Source of the DNA: S015-6 sp964384945
GTDB taxonomy: Bacteria; Desulfobacterota; DSWW01
NCBI GenBank assembly: GCA_964384945.1
Contig: CAYLMK010000021.1
Location: 31,516 to 95,515, forward strand
DNA length: 64,000 nt
Direction: 5' to 3'
Of this stretch, positions 45,504 through 53,975 are shown piece after piece. The translations under genes and the position numbers were made by a program. The notes under the pieces are model-generated. The model ran no database searches. It worked only from the letters and a program-made list of their open reading frames with translations, and was not told where the DNA came from. Position 1 is the stretch's first letter. Each line of letters opens with the position of its first letter.

Positions 45504-46436
45504 TCACCGTTTGAGAAGTTGCCTCAAGTCCTCGATGTGCTCCTGCGAGGGGGGTCGCAGCCCGTCGAGGGGATAGATGCGGCCCAGATGGCGGTACTTG
45601 GACTCTCCAAACCGGTGGTAAGGCAGGAGTTCGTATTCCGGCGGGACGCCGGGAAGCCCCTCTACGAAGGCCGCGATGGCCCGAATGTCTGCCGGCGAGT
45701 CGTTGAAACCCGGCACAACCGGCGTGCGAACGGTCAGGGGGAGCTCCGGAAAGCGGGTACGCAGTCTCTGAAGGTTTTCCAGGATGACTTCGTTTCCCAC
45801 GCCTGTCCACTGCTCGTGCTTCATGCGGTCCAGGATCTTCACGTCGAAAAAGGCGTGGTTCAGGAGCCGGCACGCCGCCTCGAGATCCTCCCATTTGCAG
45901 AGACCCGAGGTCTCCAGGGCCGTGTCCATCCCGCGCTCGCCGGCCTTCTTCAGGCAGGCCAGGGCGAAACCGGCCTGGGACAAGGGCTCGCCCCCGCTCA
46001 ATGTCATCCCTCCGCCGGAACGGGCATAGAAGCTCCCGTCCTGCTCCACGACCCGGACGAGCTCGTCCACGTCCATGGGCGTGCCGAAGAGTTCCAGGGC
46101 CCTCGAGGGGCACGCTTCGACGCACCGGCCGCAATTGGTACAGAGGTCGCGCAGGATCTCGGCCTTTCCCTCTTCCCCGCGCCGAACCGCATCGACATCG
46201 CAGATCTCCCTGCATCGGCCGCACTCGGCCATGCCGATGCACTTGTCCGGTCGGTAGCCGAGCTCCGGGCCGTACCCCTGGCCCTCGGGGTTCGCGCACC
46301 ACCTGCACGCTAGCGGGCAGCCCTTCAGGAAGACAAGCGTCCGGATGCCGGAGCCGTCGTGGAGGGAGAATCTCTGGATGTTGAACACCAGGCCGCGGGG
46401 CTTCTCGTCCCGCCCGGCGCCGTTCGCTTTGGCCAT
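45504..46436 (-). CDS. Glycyl radical enzyme activase (radical SAM)
   Basis: The 310-residue protein installs the glycyl radical on its partner. It has the radical SAM cluster CPLACRWC (Cys40, Cys44, Cys47) after HDGSGIRTLVFLKG. Two 4Fe-4S ferredoxin-like clusters follow (CIGMAECGRCREIC and CTNCGRCVEACPSRAL), as in activases of eliminase-type glycyl radical enzymes and unlike the smaller PFL activase. The SAM-binding GGGMTLSGGEPL is present. It lies 137 bases downstream of the glycyl radical enzyme gene on the same strand, which identifies its substrate. GGAGGG precedes the start. Confidence 0.93.
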   Translation of the reverse strand: MAKANGAGRDEKPRGLVFNIQRFSLHDGSGIRTLVFLKGCPLACRWCANPEGQGYGPELGYRPDKCIGMAECGRCREICDVDAVRRGEEGKAEILRDLCTNCGRCVEACPSRALELFGTPMDVDELVRVVEQDGSFYARSGGGMTLSGGEPLSQAGFALACLKKAGERGMDTALETSGLCKWEDLEAACRLLNHAFFDVKILDRMKHEQWTGVGNEVILENLQRLRTRFPELPLTVRTPVVPGFNDSPADIRAIAAFVEGLPGVPPEYELLPYHRFGESKYRHLGRIYPLDGLRPPSQEHIEDLRQLLKR

Positions 46437-46573
46437 ATTCGCCGCAACCCTCCGGGCTGTGCGGGGCCTGACCCCTGGCCCCTACCACCCCGTTGAAGCA
46501 GACAAAGCACGTCGCAGGGGAAAGGGAAAAGGGAAGACTGCAACGCCGCAGATGGGGCTTTTTCAACAGCCTC

Positions 46574-49051
46574 CTAAAAGCTGTGCGCGGTCCGGTGGAT
46601 GATCTCGTCCTGAAGCTGCGGCGATAGGTCCACAAAATAGGCGCTGTACCCTGCGACCCGGACCAGCAGGTCCCTGTACTTCTCCGGGTCCTGCTTCGCC
46701 GCGATCAGGGTGTCCCGGTTGATGATGTTGAACTGCAGGTGCCACATCTTCAGGTCACAAGCCGTCCGTATGAGGGACATGAGCTTTCTCGTTCCCTCCA
46801 TCCCCGCGACCGCCGACGGCGAGAGCTTCATGTTGAGCAACCTTGCGGCACGCTCCTTGTACCCGGAGGCCCGGGTCTTGGAGATGGAGATCAGGCTGGC
46901 GGTCGGCCCGTTCCGGTCCGCCCCCTGCGAGGGACTCACACCCTCGGCAACCGGCTGCCCGGCCTTCCTTCCGTCCGGCGTGGCGCCCAGGATCGCGCCG
47001 AAGGGAACATGGGCCGTGATAGTCACGTAGCGAATATCCAGCTCGCCTCCGAAGGCTGACTTGTACCTGCGCGTGAGCTTCACGCCGAACTCCTCGATGT
47101 CGCGGCCGATCCTGTCGGCGTAAGGCTCGTTGTTGCCGTACTTCGGGGCGTGGAGGCACATCTGACGGATCGCCTCCTTCCCCTCGAAATTCGCATCAAG
47201 CGCAGCCAGGAGTTCGTCCATGGTCAGCTTCTTGTCGTCGAACACGAGCTTACGGATCGCGGCCAGGGAGTCGATGGCCGTGGCAAACCCGAGGGTGTCG
47301 ATGAACCCGAGATAAAGGGCCCCGGGGATCGGTCCGTCGTGCATGTCTTTGCACTCGCGCATACACAGATCGTGCAGCATCGAGGACATGGGCGCTGCGA
47401 TAAACTTGGGCTTGAGCGTATCGGCCACGTATTGCTGCACGAAGGTGTGCTTCAGGACATGCTCGAGCTGGCGGCAGAAGGCATTCCACAGATCCCCGTA
47501 GGACCGAAACGATCTGGGATCCCCGGTTTGCACGCCGATCGGCTCGTCTCCATAGGACCTCACCCGGCCGTCGTTCAGGGTCATCTCCACAACGGCCCCG
47601 AGGTTGACCCAGGCGCAACCGGTTGTGACCGCATCCCGGTTGAGCATCTTCGCTTCCGTGCACCCGCAGATGCAGTAGTCGTTTGCCTCCTCCACTTCCG
47701 CACCCTTGGCGAGAAACAGGGGGATGATCTCCTCATCGAAGAAGAGCTTTGGAAAACCGGTGCCCTCCTTGATCGTCTGGGCGATGGAGTGCAGGAACGG
47801 TTCCGGCGTCTCGGCGTGGATCCGGGCCGCCAGGTCGGGGTAGTTGAGCGGGAATTCCCGCTTGGATTCGAGCAGCAGGTAGGAAAGCTCGTTCGTGGCG
47901 TCCTTGCCGTCCTTGTCCACCCCGCCGATGGTCGTCGCCTCCCAGTGGGCATACCCGTCCGTGTAGGAGAAATTCCCGGGCGCCGTATAGATCTCCACGT
48001 TCCTGGCCATCCCGATCCAGAGACACTCGAGGAGTTCCAGCGCCCGGTCCCTGGTGATACGGCCCTCTTCCGTATCTTTCTTGTAGTAGGGGTAAAGGTA
48101 CTGATCGATCCTTCCGTTGCCGACCGTACCCCCGATGCGCTGCTCGATGCGGGAGACGGTCTGGATGAACCACTGGCTCTGCACCGCTTCATGGAAGGTC
48201 CTGGCCGGATTCTCCGGGACACGCCCGCAGACCTCTGCGATCTCGAGAAGTTCCTTCTTCCGGGTCGGATCCGATGTGCCCTGGGCCATGGAGCGGGCCA
48301 GCCCGGCGTATCGGTTGGCGAATTCCACGATGCCGTCGCAGACGAGGAGAACAGCCTTCAGGAAGGGCTCCTTTTCGATCTTGTCTTTCGGGCTCAGGGG
48401 GTCAAGGGAGGCGAGCCTTTGCTCCGCCTCCTGCCGGATCCCCTTCACGCCCCGCTGGAGAACCTTCTCGTAATCATGATTCCATGCCAGGCACGAACGG
48501 GCAGTGGCCGTGGGGGTGATGATGAAGTAGCGTTCCACGATGCTGCGGGTGTCTTCGGGCAGCGCGTTCACGAAGGCCTTGTGGTACTGTTTGCCTTCCC
48601 AGTAGGGCCTGAGCTCCTCGTTGATGACCTTCACGTCCTGCTCGGTCAGGAGCACCGGGGAGCCCGGCTCGGTGGGCCGAACCTCCTGGGAAAAGAACAG
48701 TTCCTCGAGCTCCGGAAAAAAGACGGCGTAACGGCCCGGAGGTCCTGCGCTTCCCACGACGAGTTCATTCTCGTCGATATGGATGGACACGTTTCTCAGG
48801 ATGTGGGCCATCGCCTTGCCCCACCGGAGGACCAGCGGCTGCCCTTCCGTCTCCCGGAAGGATTCCGTCAGCAGCCGCGCCCTTTCCACGTTGATCCGGA
48901 TCGGCTTGTCCCGGAAGCCCTGGAGCATCCGGTGAATCCTGGCGCGCTTCCTCTGCGCCTCCTCGCTGACCAGCCCGATGCCCTGTCCCCTTCGGATCCG
49001 CTCCTCCTGGGGGGAGAGCACTTCCGCAACTTCCGATACGGCGTTTGCCAT
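46574..49051 (-). CDS. Glycyl radical enzyme, isethionate sulfite-lyase-like
   Basis: The 825-residue enzyme has the thiyl/acid motif CGCTE (Cys464, Glu466) and the C-terminal glycyl loop RVAGYSAYF with Gly801. The Cys-to-Gly distance of 337 residues equals that of isethionate sulfite-lyase IslA (Cys468, Gly805, as I recall). Arg185 and Arg674 fall where IslA has its sulfonate-binding Arg189 and Arg678. Two other pocket positions differ (Ala189 for Gln193, Ile678 for Phe682), so the substrate may be a related sulfonate. ATG 49051 follows GGAGG by six bases; the ATG at 49078 has no such site. The nearby xsc supports sulfonate metabolism. A diol dehydratase or decarboxylase role is less likely. 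Confidence 0.85.
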   Translation of the reverse strand: MANAVSEVAEVLSPQEERIRRGQGIGLVSEEAQRKRARIHRMLQGFRDKPIRINVERARLLTESFRETEGQPLVLRWGKAMAHILRNVSIHIDENELVVGSAGPPGRYAVFFPELEELFFSQEVRPTEPGSPVLLTEQDVKVINEELRPYWEGKQYHKAFVNALPEDTRSIVERYFIITPTATARSCLAWNHDYEKVLQRGVKGIRQEAEQRLASLDPLSPKDKIEKEPFLKAVLLVCDGIVEFANRYAGLARSMAQGTSDPTRKKELLEIAEVCGRVPENPARTFHEAVQSQWFIQTVSRIEQRIGGTVGNGRIDQYLYPYYKKDTEEGRITRDRALELLECLWIGMARNVEIYTAPGNFSYTDGYAHWEATTIGGVDKDGKDATNELSYLLLESKREFPLNYPDLAARIHAETPEPFLHSIAQTIKEGTGFPKLFFDEEIIPLFLAKGAEVEEANDYCICGCTEAKMLNRDAVTTGCAWVNLGAVVEMTLNDGRVRSYGDEPIGVQTGDPRSFRSYGDLWNAFCRQLEHVLKHTFVQQYVADTLKPKFIAAPMSSMLHDLCMRECKDMHDGPIPGALYLGFIDTLGFATAIDSLAAIRKLVFDDKKLTMDELLAALDANFEGKEAIRQMCLHAPKYGNNEPYADRIGRDIEEFGVKLTRRYKSAFGGELDIRYVTITAHVPFGAILGATPDGRKAGQPVAEGVSPSQGADRNGPTASLISISKTRASGYKERAARLLNMKLSPSAVAGMEGTRKLMSLIRTACDLKMWHLQFNIINRDTLIAAKQDPEKYRDLLVRVAGYSAYFVDLSPQLQDEIIHRTAHSF

Positions 49052-49112
49052 GGCAATCCTCCGCTCGACTGTGCTCATCGCTCGGGACTCGAACGCCGTT
49101 CCTCTTCCGGGA

Positions 49113-49775
49113 TCATGCGGCGCCGGCCCCTGCCTGCAACCTCTTCTGCTGCCCGTCCACCTTCCCGATGAATTCGAGATAGAGCTCAAGCGACATATCC
49201 AGGTGCTCATCGAGGGTGACGTCAAACTCGTTCCCATAGTATTCGTGAAGGAGCATCATTCCCATGATCTGGGCGAAGAAGAGGTTCGAGGCATCCTTGA
49301 ACCGGATCGCCCGGACCTCCCCCCTCTCGACCCCCTCCCGATAGAACTCGCGGAATACGTTCTCGAGCTGCCTTCTCTTTGCGTTGAGCTCGGCCCTGAG
49401 CGCATCCGAAAGCCGGGGCTCCACCTGGTGCCTCTGGATGAAGTAAAGTTCGAAGAAACTGGATCGCTCCTTCTTCATCCTGCGCAGTTCATCGAGAAAT
49501 GCCCGGATCTTCTCCGCTACCGTGGGCGCGGCCGCCGTGGCCTGCCGGAGGCGGTCGGTCAGAGCGTCCGTGTACCTTTCCAGGATGCGCAGATAGATCT
49601 CCTCCTTGGTGCCGAAGTACTGATAGATGGAGGTCCGGCTGAAATCGGCCTCTGCGGCGATGTCGTTGATGGAGGTCTCGCAGTATCCTTTTTCGACGAA
49701 GAGCTTTTCGGCGCTGTCGAGGATGAGATCCATCCTTGCGCGCCTCTCCAGGGCCATGCGATTGCGACGTACCAT
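49113..49775 (-). CDS. TetR-family transcriptional regulator
   Basis: The 220-residue protein has an N-terminal TetR helix-turn-helix (about residues 12-58: LILDSAEKLFVEKGYCETSI, AAEADFSRTSIYQYFGTKEE) and a helical ligand domain containing LQQAT-free, Arg/Glu-rich helices. It is transcribed towards the glycyl radical enzyme gene 61 bases away and is divergent from the ThDP-enzyme operon. It probably represses both arms through the palindromes in the shared 112-base region, released by a pathway ligand. This is inferred from position; no ligand is predicted. Confidence 0.88.
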   Translation of the reverse strand: MVRRNRMALERRARMDLILDSAEKLFVEKGYCETSINDIAAEADFSRTSIYQYFGTKEEIYLRILERYTDALTDRLRQATAAAPTVAEKIRAFLDELRRMKKERSSFFELYFIQRHQVEPRLSDALRAELNAKRRQLENVFREFYREGVERGEVRAIRFKDASNLFFAQIMGMMLLHEYYGNEFDVTLDEHLDMSLELYLEFIGKVDGQQKRLQAGAGAA

Positions 49776-49887
49776 CTTCGGCCGGAATTCCTTGACAGGG
49801 TGTCAGAATAATGTCATATTGTCATGGTACGTCCAAGAGGGTCCCTCTGTCAAGCGCAAAATCCGATCCCTTCCACAGGAGGAGAGC
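49776..49887. promoter_or_regulatory. Divergent promoter/operator of the sulfonate-type cluster
   Basis: On the plus strand TTGACA (49792-49797) and CATATT (49815-49820) are 17 bases apart. TGACA-GGG-TGTCA (49793-49805) is a perfect inverted repeat overlapping the -35 box, and TGTCA recurs at 49812-49816 and near 49821. A second palindrome, AGAGGG-T-CCCTCT, lies at 49836-49848. On the minus strand TTGACA (49854-49849) could serve tetR with a weak -10. The overlap of palindrome and promoter suits repression by the divergently encoded TetR protein. Confidence 0.6.
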
Positions 49888-51582
49888 ATGGGGAAGATCC
49901 AAGGCGGGCAATTGGTTGCGGAGGCCCTGATCCGCAAGGGAATCAAGCACGTATTCAGCCTGAGCGGAGGCCATATCACGCCCATTTACCAGCACCTCGA
50001 AGACTCGCCCGTGAGGATCGTCGACACGCGGCACGAGCAGGCGGCCGTGTTCATGGCCGAGGCGTGGGGAAGGATGACCCGGGAGCCGGGAATCGCCATG
50101 GTCACGGCCGGCCCGGGGTTCACGAACGCCCTGTCCGCCGTTGCGAACGCGAGCTTTTCCAATGCCCCCCTGGTGCTCATCTCGGGCTGCGTCGGAATCG
50201 AGTCGATCGAGAAGCTCGACCTGCAGGATATGCGGCAGGCACCGGTCATCGAACCCATGGTGAAAAAGGCGTTCGTATGCCACAAGCCCGAGCGCATCCC
50301 GGAGTTCCTGGATCTGGCGTGGCGAACCGCGATCAGCGGCCGACCGGGCCCCGTGTATCTGGAGTATCCGGTGGATGTGCTCAACGCCTTCACAGACACG
50401 GACCTGGTCAAGGTCCCGGAGACGGCCGCCCCAGCCCGTCCGGTGGATTTCGACAACGCCCCCAAGGTGGTGGAAATGATTCGGAAGGCAAAGCAGCCCC
50501 TGGTCATCGCAGGGAGCGGCGCCTGGTACTCGGACGCGGCGAAGGACCTCGTGGAGTTCGTCGAGAAGACCGGAATGCCTGCCTTCACCAGCACCATGGG
50601 CCGAGGGACCATCCCGGACACGCATCCCCTCTGTTTCGAGTCCTCCCTGGCGATCCGCCCGGGAGCGGCCATGTTCGCCAACATGAGTGCGGACCTGATC
50701 CTCTTCCTCGGCACGCGGATCGGGCTCTATTACATCTTCGGCGATCTGTTCCGCAAGGACGCCAAGCTCGTCCAAGTGGACATCGAGCCCGAAGAGATCG
50801 GCAGAAACCGCTCCATCGACCTTCCCGTTTTCAGCGACGTGGCGGGATTCCTGCGCGCCTTGAACCGGATCATCGACGAGGAGGGCATCAGCGAGAGGCT
50901 GCAACAGGGGTTCCGGGGATGGGTCGCTTCGCTCAAGAAGGCACAGGAAGACGGCAGATCCCAAGCGAGGCCGAACTGGGACAGCGACAACGTACCGATT
51001 CATCCGCTCCGCCTCGTCCGCGAAGTCAACGACTTCCTGGACCGTCAGGACGACATCGTTGTCGCCGACGGGGGCGACACGTCCATCTGGACCGGGATGA
51101 CGCGAACCGTGCGCAGCCCGGGACACTATCTGGACTCCGGGCTGTTCGGCTGTCTCGGCGTGGGGCTCCCTTACGGAAACACGGCCAAGCTTCTCCACCC
51201 CGACAAGCGGGTCTGTGTCATGATCGGCGACGGCTCCATCGGGTTCAATTTCATGGAGTTCGAGAACGCCATCCGAAAGGGGCTGCCGATCGTCGTCGTG
51301 GTCAGCAACGACCTGGGCTGGGGCATGATTCGGCACAGCCAGGAACTCCGGCTCGGGCACGCTATCGAAGCCGGTACGTGGATCGGCAAGGTCAACTACC
51401 ACAAGCTCGTCGAGGCGCTCGGCGGCAAGGGCCTCTACGTGGAAAGGCCCGAGGAGATTCGGCCGGCGCTGCGGGAGGCCTTTGCCTCCGGCAAGACAAC
51501 CTGCGTCAATGTGATGACCGATCCCACCACCGTCAGCCCGGGAAGCGTTGCGCTGGCAAACCTGGGGAGTTATAAGGCATGA
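49888..51582 (+). CDS. ThDP-dependent enzyme, 2-hydroxyacyl-CoA lyase/acetolactate-synthase-like
   Basis: The 564-residue protein has the three-domain ThDP fold. The catalytic glutamate is Glu50 in VDTRHEQAAVF, and the ThDP/metal motif is GDGSIGFNFMEFENAI with a downstream asparagine (VVSNDLGWG). Its opening (GGQLVAEALIRKGIKHVFSL, SGGHITP) is most like oxalyl-CoA decarboxylase and 2-hydroxyacyl-CoA lyase, more than biosynthetic acetolactate synthase. It might cleave or form a C-C bond next to a carbonyl in this pathway; the substrate is unknown. ATG 49888 follows AGGAGG by five bases. It is the first gene of the divergent operon with the VOC gene and xsc. Confidence 0.85.
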   Translation: MGKIQGGQLVAEALIRKGIKHVFSLSGGHITPIYQHLEDSPVRIVDTRHEQAAVFMAEAWGRMTREPGIAMVTAGPGFTNALSAVANASFSNAPLVLISGCVGIESIEKLDLQDMRQAPVIEPMVKKAFVCHKPERIPEFLDLAWRTAISGRPGPVYLEYPVDVLNAFTDTDLVKVPETAAPARPVDFDNAPKVVEMIRKAKQPLVIAGSGAWYSDAAKDLVEFVEKTGMPAFTSTMGRGTIPDTHPLCFESSLAIRPGAAMFANMSADLILFLGTRIGLYYIFGDLFRKDAKLVQVDIEPEEIGRNRSIDLPVFSDVAGFLRALNRIIDEEGISERLQQGFRGWVASLKKAQEDGRSQARPNWDSDNVPIHPLRLVREVNDFLDRQDDIVVADGGDTSIWTGMTRTVRSPGHYLDSGLFGCLGVGLPYGNTAKLLHPDKRVCVMIGDGSIGFNFMEFENAIRKGLPIVVVVSNDLGWGMIRHSQELRLGHAIEAGTWIGKVNYHKLVEALGGKGLYVERPEEIRPALREAFASGKTTCVNVMTDPTTVSPGSVALANLGSYKA

Positions 51583-51675
51583 GTCGGGGGTCGGGTCCAA
51601 CCCGACCCGACCCTCATCGGGCACGGCCACGGGCACGATTGCAGAACACGCAACCGGGTTACGGCGGGAGCAGCG
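51583..51675 (+). repeat. GC-rich hairpin repeat in the operon
   Basis: GGGTCGGGT-CCA-ACCCGACCC (51588-51608) is a perfect nine-base stem with a three-base loop, followed by ATCGGGCACGGCCACGGGCACG. It lies just after the stop of the ThDP gene and resembles the element at 45287-45321. Without a T-tract it may stabilise or attenuate the transcript rather than end it. Confidence 0.55.
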
Positions 51676-52050
51676 ATGAAATGGGATCACGTAGGAATCA
51701 AATCCGCGGATATCGAGAAGTCGATGTACTTCTACTGTGACCTTCTCGGGCTGCAGAAGCAGGAGGAGCTCGATATTTTCGGCAAGCGATTCTTCTTCGT
51801 CGGGAACGATACCGTCTCCATTGAGATCGAGGCAGGCAGCCCCGGCGACCGCCGGATCGATCCGAGAGCCCAGACCGGCCTCTATCACCTTGCATTCACG
51901 GTGGAGGATGTCTCGGGCCTCGTGGAGCGGCTGAAGTCCAAAGGGGTTCCGATCGCTCTCGAGCCCGTGTCGACGCGGCCCGATCGCCTGGTCGCCTTCG
52001 TGGAAGATCCCGACGGGGCGTTCATCCAGCTGATTCAGCTTCTTGGGTGA
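51676..52050 (+). CDS. VOC-superfamily (glyoxalase/dioxygenase-fold) protein
   Basis: The 124-residue protein has paired beta-alpha-beta-beta-beta modules of the vicinal-oxygen-chelate fold. Probable metal ligands are His5 in WDHVGIK, a glutamate in VSIEIEAG, and the histidine in GLYHLAFTVED; the last position in DPDGAFIQLIQ is Gln rather than the usual Glu. Lyase, epimerase or glyoxalase activity is possible, and I cannot choose. It lies between the ThDP enzyme gene and xsc on the same strand, so a step acting on an intermediate of the same pathway is plausible. Confidence 0.8.
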   Translation: MKWDHVGIKSADIEKSMYFYCDLLGLQKQEELDIFGKRFFFVGNDTVSIEIEAGSPGDRRIDPRAQTGLYHLAFTVEDVSGLVERLKSKGVPIALEPVSTRPDRLVAFVEDPDGAFIQLIQLLG

Positions 52051-52236
52051 AGGGGTCGCCTGTCAGGGGTCGGGAATCGGGGGGCGGGGCCGGCCTCCCC
52101 ACCCTGACGGGGCTGGGACGCGCACGCGGGCACGGGCACGTGGAATGGAGCGGCCGAGCGTATTTGCGGGGCAAAATGCGAGGCGTGACAGGAATGCCCC
52201 TTGAGAAACAATTCTTCTGGTGCGAGGAGGTCTGCA
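52051..52236 (+). repeat. Third GC-rich repeat, upstream of xsc
   Basis: About 80 bases from 52066 carry CAGGGGTCGGGAATCGGGG and a tail CGCGGGCACGGGCACGTGG that match the repeats at 45287 and 51588 in part. CAGGG near 52068 can pair with CCCTG near 52098. The rest holds the xsc ribosome site GAGGAGG (52225-52231) and no gene. Confidence 0.5.
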
Positions 52237-53958
52237 ATGCCCCGTATGACACCGAGTGAGGCCCTGGTGGAGACATTGGTGGCGGAGGATGTCAAGGTGG
52301 TCTTCGGCATCGTCGGAAGCGCCTACATGGATGCGCTGGACCTGTTTCCCGCAGCAGGGATCCGGTTCGTCTCCGTGGCCCACGAGCAGGCGGCGGCCCA
52401 TGCCGCCGACGGGCTGGCACGGGTCACGGGCAGTCCGCAGGTTTGCATCGCTCAGAACGGCCCCGGCGCGGCCAATTTCGTTTCCGCCGTCACAGCCGCC
52501 TATTGGGCCCATTCGCCCGTGGTGGCGATCACGCCGGAGACCGGGAGCATGGGAATCGGCACGGGAGGCTTTCAGGAACTCGACCAGATGCCCTGGTTCC
52601 AGGCATGCACCAAGTATCAGGTGCGTGTCAACCGGCCCGAGCGCATGGCGGAACTGGCTCGAAAATGCTTCTACATTGCCAAGGCGGAATGCGGCCCGAC
52701 CCAGCTCAACATCCCGCGCGACTATTTTTACGGCGATATCGAATGCGAGATCTACAGGACCGCGGACGTCTCCAGAGGGGCCGGAGCCGAAGAGGATGTG
52801 GACAGGGCTTCCGAGATGCTCCGGAGGGCTGCGTTTCCGGTCATCCTTGCCGGAGGGGGCGTCTCCATGTCCGGGGCCGTGGACGAAACCCGGGCTCTGG
52901 CCGAATTCCTGACGGCGCCGGTCGCGAGCAGTTATCTGCACAACGACAGCTTCCCCGCCGCCCACGATCTCGGTGTGGGTCCCATCGGATACTGCGGCTC
53001 AAAGGCAGCGATGCGGGTCCTCGCCAAGGCGGACGTGGTGCTGGCCCTGGGTTGCCGATTGGGGCCTTTCGGCACCCTTCCCCAGTACGACATGGATTAC
53101 TGGCCCCGGGACGCGAAGATCATCCAGGTGGACATCGACCACAGGCAGCTTGGCCTGACACGCAAGGTCCACCTGCCGGTCGCGGCAGACGCCCGCGCCT
53201 TCGCCCGCCAGGTCCTCGCCCGGATTCGGGAAAAGGCCGGTGCGCGAAGGCCGGACGAGCAAAGGCTTGCCGAGATCAAAAGGATAAAGCAGGACTGGCG
53301 CGAAGAGCTCCGCGCATGGTCCGCTTCCGCATCCCGGCGGATGCATCCCAGGCGCTTTCTCGAAGAACTCTCCTCCACAGTGCCTCCGGGCTCTATCGTC
53401 ACGACCGATGTGGGCAACACCTGCTCCATGTGCAACAGCTATTTCGGATTCAACGGCCCGAGGCAGTTCCTGGCTGCCCTGAGCTGGGGAAACTGCGGCA
53501 TCGCTTACGGTTTGGCGCTGGGTGCGAAGACCGGCGCGCCCGCAACCCCGGTGTTCGCGCTGCAAGGTGACGGCGCTTACGGCATCAGCGGCCTGAGCGA
53601 GGTGATGACGGCCGTCCGGGAAAACATTCCGGTCATCGCGGTCGTCTTCAACAACAACCAGTGGGGCGCCGAAAAGAAGAATCAGATCGACTACTACGAC
53701 AACCGGTTCGTGGGAACGAACCTGGCCAACCCGGATTTCGCGCAGATCGCGCGGGACATGGGGGCCGAGGGGTTCCGGGTGGAAACCCCCGGGGAGGTAA
53801 GGCAGGCCGTCCATGCCGCGATCGCCTGCGGCAGGCCGGCGGTCATCGACGCCATCATCGACGGCGCCGCCGAGGTCCTCGCCGAGCCGTTCCGCAGAGA
53901 CGCGCTCAAGATGCCGGTCAGGCATCTGGCCAAATACAAACATCTCGCCGCCGGGTGA
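52237..53958 (+). CDS. xsc: Sulfoacetaldehyde acetyltransferase (Xsc)
   Basis: Xsc, a ThDP enzyme, converts sulfoacetaldehyde and phosphate to acetyl phosphate and sulfite, the desulfonation step of taurine, isethionate and sulfoacetate use. The 573-residue length fits. Family-typical stretches include FGIVGSAYMDALDLFPAAGI, CIAQNGPGAANFV, PTQLNIPRDYFYGDI, SSYLHNDSFPA, GTLPQYDMDYWPRDAKIIQV and NNNQWGAEKKNQIDYYDNRF. The catalytic glutamate is Glu50 in AHEQAAAHAADG and the ThDP motif is GDGAYGISG. ATG 52237 follows GAGGAGG by six bases. It is the last gene of the divergent operon. Confidence 0.92.
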   Translation: MPRMTPSEALVETLVAEDVKVVFGIVGSAYMDALDLFPAAGIRFVSVAHEQAAAHAADGLARVTGSPQVCIAQNGPGAANFVSAVTAAYWAHSPVVAITPETGSMGIGTGGFQELDQMPWFQACTKYQVRVNRPERMAELARKCFYIAKAECGPTQLNIPRDYFYGDIECEIYRTADVSRGAGAEEDVDRASEMLRRAAFPVILAGGGVSMSGAVDETRALAEFLTAPVASSYLHNDSFPAAHDLGVGPIGYCGSKAAMRVLAKADVVLALGCRLGPFGTLPQYDMDYWPRDAKIIQVDIDHRQLGLTRKVHLPVAADARAFARQVLARIREKAGARRPDEQRLAEIKRIKQDWREELRAWSASASRRMHPRRFLEELSSTVPPGSIVTTDVGNTCSMCNSYFGFNGPRQFLAALSWGNCGIAYGLALGAKTGAPATPVFALQGDGAYGISGLSEVMTAVRENIPVIAVVFNNNQWGAEKKNQIDYYDNRFVGTNLANPDFAQIARDMGAEGFRVETPGEVRQAVHAAIACGRPAVIDAIIDGAAEVLAEPFRRDALKMPVRHLAKYKHLAAG

Positions 53959-53975
53959 CCGGAAGCGAGGGCCTG

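Noticed and set aside
46574..49051. Pyruvate formate-lyase or 4-hydroxyphenylacetate decarboxylase
   Set aside because: PFL has two adjacent catalytic cysteines, absent here. The Cys-Gly spacing does not fit the decarboxylase as I recall it, and no small decarboxylase subunit gene is adjacent.
49888..51582. Biosynthetic acetolactate synthase large subunit
   Set aside because: No ilvN or other branched-chain genes are near, and the N-terminal motifs are closer to 2-hydroxyacyl-CoA lyase or oxalyl-CoA decarboxylase.
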